DNA of 64,000 nucleotides from Thioflexithrix psekupsensis (GTDB taxonomy: Bacteria; Pseudomonadota; Gammaproteobacteria; Beggiatoales; Beggiatoaceae): contig NZ_MSLT01000023.1 in the NCBI RefSeq assembly GCF_002149925.1, positions 372,001 through 436,000 on the forward strand, read 5' to 3'. The position numbers and the translations under genes were made by a program. Every line of letters starts with the position of its first letter. Position 1 is the stretch's first letter. Shown here piece by piece: positions 29,647-39,778 of the stretch. The notes under the pieces are model-generated. The model was given only the letters and a program-made list of their open reading frames with translations. It searched no databases and had not been told where the DNA came from.

Positions 29647-29989
29647 GTTTAATTCTGTAAATTGTAATTTATAAATCACTTTCATTCCCCCCTTCATTTG
29701 ATACCTGTCTTTTAATATATTTTAATATATTGTTATCATAACAACGTTTAATAGAAAAATAATTTAAATTAAATCAATGATTTATCTTTATACACATAAT
29801 TTTTTTGTGTGTTCTTACAACTTTCGTGCTATTTACGGATCGTTGCGTTTGAGTTAGGCTGATTTTAATTACTTTTAGTAATATTTAACAAGTTTCTTAA
29901 TTTATTTTTACGCATAACAACAATAAAACTACAGTTTAGTATCCTCAACCATTTTCTTAATCACGTTTTAATTTAAGAAGTACAATCTT
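29647..29989. other. AT-rich region upstream of the giant surface protein
   Basis: These 343 bases hold a decayed copy of the dispersed repeat (ATTCTGTAAATTGTAA near 29648) and a short direct repeat TTTTAATATA (about 29711 and 29722). No reading frame or clear promoter consensus was picked out, though the promoter for the following gene must be here. Confidence 0.5.
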
Positions 29990-32900
29990 ATGACATCTCA
30001 CTTAAAAAATAGCACAGCCCGGTTTACCCGCTGGCTGTCATCGGGAAGCGGACGGCATTTTGTCCCGTTACGTTCACAACAACGCGCAAACTGGCTTGGT
30101 TTGACCGCGGTTTTATGGCTGTCTCTCTGGACAAGTCAGGCTTACGCTTTATCATGCAGTGCGGGCGGGACTAAAGAAGGATCGCTGCCTGGTGGCGGTT
30201 CGGTTTGCTATTGCGATCTCAATTTTCAGGGTAAAGACTACACGCAAGCCGTGTCGCCCGTCGGCATGGGCATACCAGAGAGCAGTGAAGCCGCCGAAAT
30301 TGGCGGCGAATTAGCCGGCATCGCTTTGGATGAGGGATTAGGCGGCGGCTCTGCTTTTCTCAGTTACGGCACAATGGTTTACGGCGGCTCAAAATCTGGC
30401 GGCAGCATCAAATACAGAGATGCAGTCAATACCAAAATTTGTAGCGATGCCAGTTGCAACAGTTACATCACGCCCAGTCAATACAAGAGCGGAGTACGCT
30501 ACTATTTTCAGAACACCTCAGCAGGCGGCGGCAAACAGGTGTTTAGCTGCGAATGGTATGGCAGTGCATGGCTGGGCCAATATTATTTCAAGAATGCACG
30601 GATGGACGTACCGGGTGTGGTTGATATCATGTCGCCAAGTATTCAATACCGCTATTACGCGCGATATACGGCGCAAAATGCCAGTGGTGCGATAGTGCCT
30701 AACCAAGTCACAGCCACGGATGCTATAGACGCAAATCCCGTGGTGACGTGTACTCCAGCTCTCACCAGCTATTTGCCTGTGGGTAAAAATACCATTAGTT
30801 GTACTGCAAAAGATGCCAGTAATAATGTCTCGGGGACAGTTTCTTTTGTCACGGAAGTCTTAAAAGCGAATCAATGGGTGACGTTTTATCCCATTAACAA
30901 TATTGAACTCGGTGAATCCGCGCCTGCATTGAATGTGTCCCTCAGTTCCAGCTTGACACCGGTTTATTCCGCCAGCGGGCCTTGCAGCGTCAACAGCAGT
31001 GGCGTGGTCAGCGTTAGCGGCACGGGGAATTGCGCGATTACCGCTACCCATCCGGGCAATGGCTATTTTAATGAGGCATCGGATGGCACACAGCGTTTTG
31101 ACATCAATCCGGCGCGGACTGTCCAGACGATTACGTTTGATACTGTGCCTGAAAAGACTGCGGACGATCCGTCTTTCACTTTAGGCGTTACCGGCGGCGG
31201 TTCGGGGAATCCTGTGAAATTAACCACGCGCTTGTCTCCTAACGTGTGTTTTGTCGCTCTTCCAAATACGCTTTATGTGTTTGGGGCGGGAACTTGTAAA
31301 GTGGAAGCGTTTCAAGATGGCAATGCGAGTTTTAAACCCGCATCGGCCATGTTAGAGTTTGAAGTTAAAAAAGCCGTTGTGTCATTAAGTCTTGCCGAAG
31401 TCGGCGAAAAAGCCTATGGTAATCCAGCATTTCGCGTGCGTGCGACCAGTTCTGTTCCGCCTTATTTGTTGAATTACTCCACGACGGGCGTTTGTTCTAA
31501 CAGTGGTAATCTCATCACGCTAACGGGCGTGGGAACATGTACGGTTACGGTTGCCGTTGCGGCCACGTCAGCTTATGACGCAACCAGTGCTACGTTAGAT
31601 ATTTCTGTGCTTAAAGGCAATCAACTGATTAATTTTCCCGCACTTGACCGCGCCAGTGTGAGTAACGCGCAGTTGACCCTAGCCTCTACCGGCGGAACTT
31701 CGGGCGAGCCGATTGTTTACAGTGCGACAGGAACATGTAGCGTGAGTGGCGATGTGGTGACTTTTACCGAAGGATTGTGTGAAGTCACAGCCAATCAGGC
31801 AGGCAATACCAATTACAACGCGGCGGCTCCAGTCAGTCGTTCACTGGTGTTTGCCAAAGCCAATCAAACGATTAACTTCCCAGCTATTAGCAGTTCCAGC
31901 ATTTCTGGCGGTCAATTCCCCGTGAGTGCGACGGGTGGCGCGTCGGGCAATCCGGTGACGTATAGCGCAGCGGGCTGTAGCATCAGCGGCACCACCGTTA
32001 CCATCACCCCCGGCACACTTTGCAACGTCACTGCTTCGCAAGCGGGTAATGTGGACTACAATGCAGCAGCGGATGTCACTCAATCAATACAAATCAGTGC
32101 GTCTGGGGCGATAGTCACTAACTGTAATAGTACTGCGGTTACTGGCGTACCCGTAGGCGACTGCCAAGCCTTGTTGGCACTGTACAACAGTACCGGCGGT
32201 GCTAATTGGACGACTAAGACTAATTGGAACACCAATAGCGCGGTGAGTACATGGTACACCGTGCAGGTATACAATGGGCGAGTGAGTTCCTTGTATCTGA
32301 ATTCTAATAATTTATCTGGCACACTCCCTTCTGAACTAGGCAACCTCACAGGACTAATTCAGTTGGGTTTAATGGATAATAACCTGACTGGGACAATTCC
32401 ACCAGAGCTAGGGCAGCTTCCTAGCTTGGGCTATGTTTATTTAAGAGGTAACAAATTATCAGGTGAAATTCCATCACAACTAGGTAATTTGTCTGCATTA
32501 AGTGACTTGTCTTTGGATGGCAACCAACTGTCTGGTCAGATTCCAGTGGCATTAGCTAATCTCAGCCAATTGAGAACTTTATCTCTTGCCAACAACAAAC
32601 TAAATGGAGCAATCCCCAGCCAATTAGGTAATGCGCCTTTGCTTAGTAGTCTAAATTTAAGCAATAACCAATTAAGCGGTGCTATTCCAGTAGAACTTAG
32701 CCAGCTTAATCTTAGCGAGTTATTGCTGAGCAATAACCGTCTTACTGGCACTATTCCTGATTTGTCAAAAATACCTTTACCTTATTTCCCTGGCATGCCG
32801 CCGAACTTGTCTCTAGGGTATAACGCCCTGACCGACGAAACCAGCGGCACCGCGACTGCCAGACAAGCGGATTGGCGCGACACCCAAACCGCGCCGCCGA

Positions 32901-35900
32901 CTGGCATCACCGCGAATGTGTTGTCTGCAACCAGCATTGCGCTGAGTTGGACTCCGATGCTGTATCAAAGCGATAGCGGCTATTATCAAGTTCAATATGC
33001 CACAACCGCTGGTGGCCCTTATGATCTGGCTGGCGTGACTGCGGATAAAACCGCTACGGGTTATACCGTGAATGGCCTAAAACCCGGCACGACCTACTAC
33101 TTTGTTGTCACTGGCTATACTGGCGACACGATTGATGTGACAAGCGATCCCAGCGCGGAAATCTCCGCCACCACTACGGCATTAAATCATACCCAAACCC
33201 TCACCTTCCCCACTTTAGGGAATCTCACCCCCAACGACACGCAAATTCTAAACGCCAGTGCGTCTTCGGGTTTAGCAGTGAGTTATAGCGTGAGTGGCCC
33301 TTGTAGTGTTACTGGAAATGAAGTCACTGCCACGGGCGTAGGTACTTGTACTGTCACTGCATCACAAGCGGGAAATGGTCAATACAGCGCGGCAACTTCG
33401 GCAGAACGCAGCTTTGAGATTGCTAAATTGGCACAAGCCATTGATTTCCCCTTCTTACAAGAAACCGCACCGGGTAGCAGTCAGACTTTAACGGCAACAG
33501 CCTCTTCAGGTTTGACCGTCAACTACAGTGCCAGTGGAAACTGTACTGTCAGCGGCGACCAAGTCACTGCCAACGATGCAGGCATGTGTACTGTCACCGC
33601 GTCGCAAGCAGGGGATGCGCAGTATAACGCGGCAAGCGATGTCGTGCGTAGTTTTGACATGAGTAAAATCGCACAAAGCATTACTTTTGCCGCATTGCCT
33701 GACATCAGCTATGGTCAACCCGCACCTACACTGAGCGCAACCGTGACACCCGCAACGTTGAGTGTCGAATACAGTGCCAGTGGCGTGTGTAGTGTGACTG
33801 GTGGCGTATTAAGCGTAAATAGTGCAGGAACTTGTACGGTGACCGCTTCGCAACCGGGCGACACGCTTCATGCGGCCGCCACTCCGGTCAGCCATAGCTT
33901 TACCGTAACGCCGAGTGAAGGCGCGTTGGCTTTTGAACCCATTGACAGCCCGTCTTATGCCAATCTTAACTTTACTGTCACTGCCAAGCGCGATGGGGCC
34001 ACGGGTGCGATCACTTACACCAGCATTACGCCAGAGACCTGTAGCGTCAGTGGCAATACAGTAAACATCTTACAAGCAGGACTTTGCCAATTGACGGCTG
34101 AACAAGCGGCCGATGTCAACACACCCGTTGCACAAGCCAGCGTAGAAGTGGTGATTAATCCTGTTGCGTTAAGCGTGTGGGTAGCCGATGCCAGTATTCA
34201 AGAAGGCAGTCCGTTGCCTGCGTTCGGTGCTACCAGCTATGAGGGTTTTGTGCGCAGTGAAACTGAAACTGTATTATCTGGTACATTGGCTTTCACTACC
34301 ACTGCGCCGACTCCAGTGATTGCGGGTTCTTATGACATCAATGCCAGTGGCTTAACCAGTCCCAATTACACCATCAGCTATTTACCGGGTAAACTCACAG
34401 TAGGCGGCATAGGATTGATGGTCACAGAAATGGAAGACCCGGTAGTTGAAGGCCAAAGCGGTGTGATTAGTGTGAAATTGACCGGTCAACCCGGCGGAAT
34501 CGCCACAGTCACCTTAACCCCAGATAATTTTGTCAGTTTGGGTGCAAGTGCTGCCGGCCAGCCAATCACTTTGAGCTTTGATGCCAACAATTGGGACACC
34601 GTTCAGAATGTCACTGTCGCTCCAGTAGATGACACAATTCCGCACGGCACTAAGTGGAGTTTTATCAAAGCCACGTTGAATGGCAGTTATAGCGGTGTGA
34701 CGGAAATGACTGTCAGAACCATTATTTACGATAACGATCCGGGGGTGGTTATCCAACCGTACAGCGAGACCCTTAACCTGATCGAAGGTGGCACGGCAGG
34801 GCAATACACCTTGCGTTTAAGCAGTATTCCGATCCAAGCCGTGACCATGACATTGACTCCAGACACTCGCCTGCAAACTGATGTCACAACGGTAACTTTT
34901 GCGGCTGATGAAACTGCGTTACAAATGAAATATATCCAAGTGACCGCAATCGATGACAGTGTATTCAGTAACGTACCTGCTCTTATTACGCACAGCATCA
35001 CAACAGGGGACGGCGTAGGTTATACGAATGCACTGGCAATTGCGCCAGTCACGGTCAACATTACCGACAACGATCCGGGCGTGGTGATCAAACCGAGCAG
35101 TATTTCTGCGGTTGAAGGAGGTGCAACGGGGAGTTATAGCATCTCTCTTAACAGCGCACCGGTCAGTCCTGTAACGGTGTTATTGAGCTATGACAGCAAA
35201 CAATTGGCAGTCAGTCAAAGTCAATTGATTTTTGCGGCTGATGCCACTGCTTCCACAGCACAAACCATTACCGTCACGGCAATAGATGACAGTATTGTGG
35301 AAGGCGCGCACTCCAGCAGCATTCACCACAGTATTAAAATAGGGGATGGCGCGTCTTATCTCGAAAGCAATACCTTAGAATCCGTGAGTGTGGCGATTGG
35401 GGACAAAGCCGTTGCGCCGCCTTTACCGCCGCCGCCGTCGCCTCCGCCGGTGGTTGAAGTGCCTGCGCCGTCTAATTTGCAGATCAGTTCTACAGTTGAA
35501 GGTAATGTATTGGTGTGGAATGCGGCAAAAGACAGTCATGGTTACTACATTTATCGCAGTGACAAAAAAGACCAAGTTTTTGCCAGCACTGCGGCACTGA
35601 CATGGACAGACACGGTGCGGGTTGGCATTACAGAATGTGACCGTGCTTATACTTACAGCGTGCGCAATATGGCTGGTGGAGTCAGAAGCAATGAAGTGAC
35701 AGGAACGATTCCGTGTGTGTTAGAAGAGCCTAAAGAGGACATCACCGATCCTGACAATCCTACTGAAGATAGTGGTGGTGTTATTATTCCCGTCCAACCC
35801 GATGTGACAGACCCAAATACAGACGCGACGGACAACACAGATACGACACTTCCAAATACAGACGCGACAGACAACACGGATACCCCGCCTCCAAATACAG

Positions 35901-37150
35901 ACGCGACGGACAACACGGATACCCCGCCTCCAAATACGGACGCGACGGACAACACGGATACCCCGCCTCCAAATACGGACGGTACAGACAATACAGACAA
36001 TACAGACAACATGGATAATACAGAAAATCCAAACGATGCCACAGACCCAGAAGAAACGCCTGACAATCCCCATTCGGGCGACAGTGAAACTGAGCTTGAT
36101 CTGAGTGCATTAATTCGGATGATTCCTGGCTTTGAAAACTTATCTGTGGAACAACTGGCCGATGGAGAATTGCTGTTTACGGCACCGGATAAATCAGTGA
36201 TGGCTGCATTTGTTATTCTGTCTAACGAGCGTCCGACAAACAGCCAAACACCGAGTTTTAAACTCAGTGCAGATGGCAGTTTAGTGTTGTCTTTAAGCAA
36301 TGGCGTGATACTTAGAACAGTTCCTGGTCTAATGCCTAAAGCCCCTTGGGAATCTGTATTAGCGGCTTTGGGTATCAAAATGACCGGAATGCAATCGGGT
36401 GGAAATTGGTTATTTGAAGGTCATGGCATAGGCGCGAGCATGTGGCCAGAGTGGAATATTCAGCGAGTCGCCGACGAGACACCACTGGGATTGAGCTACA
36501 CCCCAATGCCATGTGACAGTGGCGCGGTCAGTCTGACGTTTGAACACGACGGCATGAAATACCAACAAAATCTTCATCCTGCGTTAGCGGACATGGCGAT
36601 GGTACAAACCTATTTACAACAGAACGCAGGTGTGCAGTTAGAACCCCGCGGACAAGGTGAATTAGGTGTTGAAGGTACAGCCATCATGCTTTATCCGCAT
36701 TGGTCTCTTGTTCCGAATGCGGGATCGGGGAGTTTTAATATTAGCAAAGACAGTGATAAGGACTTTAGCCTGTCCTATCCCAATGGAATGCAGCAAAGCA
36801 CTTGCATCACTTCTCCGCTCGAATCTTCTAACGCAGAAAGCACGTCGCGCAAAAAAGCGCAATCTGCTCCCGCTGTCGAAGAGTCGAAAGAAGAACCCAA
36901 AGCGGATTATGAACGGGTGATGAATTGGGCAGAGGCTTATTTTTCTGAAATACTTCCTGCGCCTGCCGAAGCCACACAATGGCTTGATCCTTATCAAGCT
37001 CGATACTATCCTGCGAACGGGACTTACTTAGGGTATCACACAACAGACGGTCATTTTTACCTGTATCAACCTGAGTTATACGGTGAAAATCCTTACTTAG
37101 TGGGTAAATTGAGTGAGTTGTTATTCTTAGCACAAGAAGCAGGGTTTTAA
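29990..37150 (+). CDS. Giant secreted surface protein with Ig-like, leucine-rich and Calx-beta-like repeats
   Basis: 2386 residues. The N-terminus has a long basic region and a Sec signal ending near Ala53 (VLWLSLWTSQAYA). Then come: an HYR-like domain (about 220-295); Ig-like/MBG-type repeats with paired cysteines (about 294-704); plant-type leucine-rich repeats of the form LxxNxLxGxIPxxLG (about 721-950); a fibronectin III domain (about 967-1064); more MBG-like repeats (about 1067-1470); Calx-beta-like repeats with DNDPGVVI junctions (about 1470-1804); a proline stretch (PPLPPPPSPPPVVEVP); a second FN3-like unit; a 13-residue TDNTDTPPP repeat; and a C-terminal domain of about 350 residues ending in YHTTDGHFYLY...AQEAGF. 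No LPXTG, autotransporter barrel or PEP-CTERM is seen. An adhesin or cell-envelope role is likely. Monocistronic. Confidence 0.8.
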   Translation: MTSHLKNSTARFTRWLSSGSGRHFVPLRSQQRANWLGLTAVLWLSLWTSQAYALSCSAGGTKEGSLPGGGSVCYCDLNFQGKDYTQAVSPVGMGIPESSEAAEIGGELAGIALDEGLGGGSAFLSYGTMVYGGSKSGGSIKYRDAVNTKICSDASCNSYITPSQYKSGVRYYFQNTSAGGGKQVFSCEWYGSAWLGQYYFKNARMDVPGVVDIMSPSIQYRYYARYTAQNASGAIVPNQVTATDAIDANPVVTCTPALTSYLPVGKNTISCTAKDASNNVSGTVSFVTEVLKANQWVTFYPINNIELGESAPALNVSLSSSLTPVYSASGPCSVNSSGVVSVSGTGNCAITATHPGNGYFNEASDGTQRFDINPARTVQTITFDTVPEKTADDPSFTLGVTGGGSGNPVKLTTRLSPNVCFVALPNTLYVFGAGTCKVEAFQDGNASFKPASAMLEFEVKKAVVSLSLAEVGEKAYGNPAFRVRATSSVPPYLLNYSTTGVCSNSGNLITLTGVGTCTVTVAVAATSAYDATSATLDISVLKGNQLINFPALDRASVSNAQLTLASTGGTSGEPIVYSATGTCSVSGDVVTFTEGLCEVTANQAGNTNYNAAAPVSRSLVFAKANQTINFPAISSSSISGGQFPVSATGGASGNPVTYSAAGCSISGTTVTITPGTLCNVTASQAGNVDYNAAADVTQSIQISASGAIVTNCNSTAVTGVPVGDCQALLALYNSTGGANWTTKTNWNTNSAVSTWYTVQVYNGRVSSLYLNSNNLSGTLPSELGNLTGLIQLGLMDNNLTGTIPPELGQLPSLGYVYLRGNKLSGEIPSQLGNLSALSDLSLDGNQLSGQIPVALANLSQLRTLSLANNKLNGAIPSQLGNAPLLSSLNLSNNQLSGAIPVELSQLNLSELLLSNNRLTGTIPDLSKIPLPYFPGMPPNLSLGYNALTDETSGTATARQADWRDTQTAPPTGITANVLSATSIALSWTPMLYQSDSGYYQVQYATTAGGPYDLAGVTADKTATGYTVNGLKPGTTYYFVVTGYTGDTIDVTSDPSAEISATTTALNHTQTLTFPTLGNLTPNDTQILNASASSGLAVSYSVSGPCSVTGNEVTATGVGTCTVTASQAGNGQYSAATSAERSFEIAKLAQAIDFPFLQETAPGSSQTLTATASSGLTVNYSASGNCTVSGDQVTANDAGMCTVTASQAGDAQYNAASDVVRSFDMSKIAQSITFAALPDISYGQPAPTLSATVTPATLSVEYSASGVCSVTGGVLSVNSAGTCTVTASQPGDTLHAAATPVSHSFTVTPSEGALAFEPIDSPSYANLNFTVTAKRDGATGAITYTSITPETCSVSGNTVNILQAGLCQLTAEQAADVNTPVAQASVEVVINPVALSVWVADASIQEGSPLPAFGATSYEGFVRSETETVLSGTLAFTTTAPTPVIAGSYDINASGLTSPNYTISYLPGKLTVGGIGLMVTEMEDPVVEGQSGVISVKLTGQPGGIATVTLTPDNFVSLGASAAGQPITLSFDANNWDTVQNVTVAPVDDTIPHGTKWSFIKATLNGSYSGVTEMTVRTIIYDNDPGVVIQPYSETLNLIEGGTAGQYTLRLSSIPIQAVTMTLTPDTRLQTDVTTVTFAADETALQMKYIQVTAIDDSVFSNVPALITHSITTGDGVGYTNALAIAPVTVNITDNDPGVVIKPSSISAVEGGATGSYSISLNSAPVSPVTVLLSYDSKQLAVSQSQLIFAADATASTAQTITVTAIDDSIVEGAHSSSIHHSIKIGDGASYLESNTLESVSVAIGDKAVAPPLPPPPSPPPVVEVPAPSNLQISSTVEGNVLVWNAAKDSHGYYIYRSDKKDQVFASTAALTWTDTVRVGITECDRAYTYSVRNMAGGVRSNEVTGTIPCVLEEPKEDITDPDNPTEDSGGVIIPVQPDVTDPNTDATDNTDTTLPNTDATDNTDTPPPNTDATDNTDTPPPNTDATDNTDTPPPNTDGTDNTDNTDNMDNTENPNDATDPEETPDNPHSGDSETELDLSALIRMIPGFENLSVEQLADGELLFTAPDKSVMAAFVILSNERPTNSQTPSFKLSADGSLVLSLSNGVILRTVPGLMPKAPWESVLAALGIKMTGMQSGGNWLFEGHGIGASMWPEWNIQRVADETPLGLSYTPMPCDSGAVSLTFEHDGMKYQQNLHPALADMAMVQTYLQQNAGVQLEPRGQGELGVEGTAIMLYPHWSLVPNAGSGSFNISKDSDKDFSLSYPNGMQQSTCITSPLESSNAESTSRKKAQSAPAVEESKEEPKADYERVMNWAEAYFSEILPAPAEATQWLDPYQARYYPANGTYLGYHTTDGHFYLYQPELYGENPYLVGKLSELLFLAQEAGF
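35815..35990 (+). repeat. 39-bp coding tandem repeat (NTDATDNTDTPPP)
   Basis: About four and a half units of 39 bases encode a 13-residue Asn/Thr/Asp/Pro repeat in the giant surface protein, followed by shorter NTD units to about 36015. Some units are identical at the nucleotide level, so the length is likely to vary between strains. It is in frame (39 = 3 x 13), so changes do not disrupt translation. Confidence 0.85.
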
Positions 37151-37160
37151 TTACTAAACA

Positions 37161-37204
37161 AAAACACCACCCTGACAGTTTAATGTCGGGGTGGTGTTTT
37201 TTTT
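37161..37204 (+). terminator. Terminator after the giant surface protein
   Basis: A 17-bp stem, 37161-37177 with 37184-37200 (ACACCACCCTGACA against TGTCGGGGTGGTGT, one G-T wobble), has a 6-base loop and is followed by T8. Confidence 0.92.
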
Positions 37205-37303
37205 AAGTAAAAGGGCAAATCATGACATGATTTCTATATTCAATACGTAATGCGATTTATGCTACACTTAAACGCAAATTTTCCCAAACTGGAGCGCAAA
37301 AAA

Positions 37304-39079
37304 ATGAAATTCCCTTATGGCATTAGTGATTTTAAAGCAATTATTACCGAAAACTATTTCTATATTGATCGCACGGATCGTATCCCTTTAATTGAATCCG
37401 CAGGCAAACAACTTTTATTTTTGCGCCCGCGCCGTTTTGGTAAAAGTTTATTGCTGAATATGTTATCGAATTATTACGATATGGCTAATGCAGACGAATT
37501 TGAAACCTTATTTGGTCATTTAGCCATTGGGAAAAATCCCACTGAAAAACATAATCAATATTTGGTGATGACTTGGGATTTTTCCAAAGTGGATGCGCGA
37601 GGGACGATTGAAGAGATACAGGGTCGTTTATATGATCATGTGAATAACAGTATTAAGGCATCTGCTGAAAAATATCAACTTGATGTCGTTATTAATAGAG
37701 GCAATGCCGTATCGTCTTTTGATGATTTTCTCCGAGCAAGCTGCGCTAAAAATCACAAACTTTATCTTTTTATAGACGAATACGATAATTTTGCCAACGA
37801 AGTCATGGCTTCAAAAGTCCATAATAATGATCGTTATGCGGATTTAGTGTATGGCGAAGGCATTTTAAAATCATTATTTAAAAATGTAAAAGCGGCGGCT
37901 GCAGGTAATGGACTAGATCGGGTTTTTATTACGGGCGTTTCGCCTGTGATTATGGCCGATATTAGCAGCGGTTATAATGTGGCTGATAATATTTATCGCA
38001 ATCCAGAATTTAATGATTTATGTGGGTTTACTGAAATTGAAATTCAGAAAATCTTAAATCAAGTGAATCAGGAATGTCAGCAACGCGGAGAATTAGTAGA
38101 TATTGAAACGGCAATGAAAACCATGCGGCAATTTTATAATGGTTATTGTTTTAATCAGCATGATTTTACGTCGGTTTATAATCCTACCCTTGCGCTTTAT
38201 TTTTTGAAAAGTTTAGCCCAATATTGCCGCTATCCTGATGACTTATTAGACCATAATTTAGGCATGGATCGAGACCGTATTAATTATATCGCGCAATTGC
38301 CGAATGGCCCTGCATTAATTCAGCGAATTTGTGATGACAGTCAACAGGTTATCGTGCCGAAATTGCATGATCGGTTTGGGGTCAAAGATATGCTTGAGCA
38401 AGAGCAAACTCAAAATGAATTGGCTTCTTTACTCTATTATTTGGGTGTATTAACACAGGATAAAGTGGTGGATTTAGGTGAGTTGCAATTGCGTGTGCCT
38501 AATTTAGTGATTCGCAGTTTATATGTGGAGAAATTACGCAAATTATTATTGCCCGATGTGCAATTAGATGATTATCGTCAAGCAAAAAATAATTTTTTTA
38601 AAACAGGCGATTTACAACCCTTATGCAATTTTATTCAAGAGCGGTTAAATATTTTTAGTAATCGTGATTATCGTTGGGTGAATGAATTTGCGATTAAAAC
38701 GGCGTTTATGATGTTATTGTTTGATGATCGTTTATATATTGTCGATTCAGAACCCGAATTAAAACGGCAATATGCGGATTTTACTTTAATTGCACGGCCT
38801 GATATGCGTAAATATGAGATGCTGGATCATTTAATGGAGTTTAAATTTGTGAAATTAAGTGATGTAAATTTAAGCGGGAAAGAAGTGCAACATTTATCGG
38901 AGAAAGTATTGCAAGAATTACCCCAAGTACAAACTGCATTTACCGCCGCATTTGCGCAATTAGAAACGTATAAGCCGATTTTATTTGAGCGTTATGGAGA
39001 AGAGGTATTGCACTTGCAAACGACGGCCGTAGTGGCGGTTGGGTTTGAGCGGTTGGTGTGGCGGAAAGCAGGAGAATAA
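37304..39079 (+). CDS. AAA-ATPase-like / PD-(D/E)XK nuclease protein, copy 2
   Basis: A 591-residue paralogue of copy 1 with the same Walker A (RPRRFGKSLL) and Walker B (YLFIDEYDNF). ATG 37304 is chosen by homology and GGAG at 37291-37294; the frame is open 18 codons further upstream. It shares the block GRLYDHVNNSIKASAEKYQL with copy 3 but the middle third (ADNIYRNPEFNDLCGF and onward) with copy 1, and has private changes at EQTQNELASLL and LDDYRQAKNNFFKTG. A 5' leader (TTTTCCCAAACTGGAGCGCAAA) resembling that of copy 1 suggests the duplication includes the ribosome-binding region. Confidence 0.85.
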   Translation: MKFPYGISDFKAIITENYFYIDRTDRIPLIESAGKQLLFLRPRRFGKSLLLNMLSNYYDMANADEFETLFGHLAIGKNPTEKHNQYLVMTWDFSKVDARGTIEEIQGRLYDHVNNSIKASAEKYQLDVVINRGNAVSSFDDFLRASCAKNHKLYLFIDEYDNFANEVMASKVHNNDRYADLVYGEGILKSLFKNVKAAAAGNGLDRVFITGVSPVIMADISSGYNVADNIYRNPEFNDLCGFTEIEIQKILNQVNQECQQRGELVDIETAMKTMRQFYNGYCFNQHDFTSVYNPTLALYFLKSLAQYCRYPDDLLDHNLGMDRDRINYIAQLPNGPALIQRICDDSQQVIVPKLHDRFGVKDMLEQEQTQNELASLLYYLGVLTQDKVVDLGELQLRVPNLVIRSLYVEKLRKLLLPDVQLDDYRQAKNNFFKTGDLQPLCNFIQERLNIFSNRDYRWVNEFAIKTAFMMLLFDDRLYIVDSEPELKRQYADFTLIARPDMRKYEMLDHLMEFKFVKLSDVNLSGKEVQHLSEKVLQELPQVQTAFTAAFAQLETYKPILFERYGEEVLHLQTTAVVAVGFERLVWRKAGE

Positions 39080-39133
39080 AAACAATTTTATTAATCGGTT
39101 ATAAACACCTTTAATTAACATAAGGAAAATAGA

Positions 39134-39766
39134 GTGAAATTACTTATTGCTGACGATCATTCTTTATTTAGAGAAGGTTTATCTTTATTGGTAACTCATC
39201 TTTTACCACATTGCACTATTTATCAAGCAGAGAACTGGGAAAAAGTACATGAGGCTTTAGCGCAATATTATTTTGATGTAATGTTATTGGACATTTTTAT
39301 GCCAAGACAACAAACATGGGAAGAAGAGTTAATCAAGGTGATTAAAAAAGAAACTCAAACCATAATTTGCGTTATTTCAGCATCGTCAGAAAAGGAACTT
39401 TTGCAAACCTTATTTCGTGTGGGCGTAAAAGGTTATATTTGCAAAACGGCAAGCAGTGCAGAAATTATAAATGCTTTATTGCAAATCATAGAAGGCAATA
39501 GGTATTTTCCAGCACAATTATTACAAGAAGAAACAGGAGAAAATAACAGTGAATCTATTCATTTATTAACGTTACGTCAAAAAGCCATTTTAAAGTTAAT
39601 GATTGAAGGAAAAAGCAATAAAACTATTGCAGAAGAACTTCATTTAACTGAAAACACAGTAAAACGACATATTTATAATATTTGTAAAATATTAAATGTC
39701 AATAGTCGTGTAGAAGCGGTTAGTTTAATACTTAAAAAAGAATTATTGAATTATATTGCATTATAA
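39134..39766 (+). CDS. LuxR/NarL-family response regulator
   Basis: A 210-residue two-domain regulator starting at GTG 39134 with AAGGAAAA upstream. The receiver domain has the acidic pair Asp7/Asp8, phospho-acceptor Asp53 (DVMLLDIFMP) and the conserved Lys in GYICKTASSAE. The C-terminal GerE/LuxR helix-turn-helix is LTLRQKAILKLMIEGKSNKTIAEELHLTENTVKRHI. It would bind DNA as a dimer when phosphorylated. The gene lies 12 bases upstream of the hybrid kinase start, so the two form a signalling pair. Targets are unknown; the adjacent giant surface protein and nuclease paralogues are candidates only by proximity. Confidence 0.92.
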   Translation: MKLLIADDHSLFREGLSLLVTHLLPHCTIYQAENWEKVHEALAQYYFDVMLLDIFMPRQQTWEEELIKVIKKETQTIICVISASSEKELLQTLFRVGVKGYICKTASSAEIINALLQIIEGNRYFPAQLLQEETGENNSESIHLLTLRQKAILKLMIEGKSNKTIAEELHLTENTVKRHIYNICKILNVNSRVEAVSLILKKELLNYIAL

Positions 39767-39778
39767 TTGAGCAATTTT

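Noticed and set aside
35815-35990. Regular repeats as a CRISPR array
   Set aside because: The units are contiguous with no unique spacers and encode an in-frame peptide repeat.
35653-36378. Long minus-strand open frame opposite the surface protein repeat
   Set aside because: It is the antisense of the TDNTDTPPP repeat, rich in Ser/Val/Gly by composition, with no start context or homology; a shadow of the real gene.
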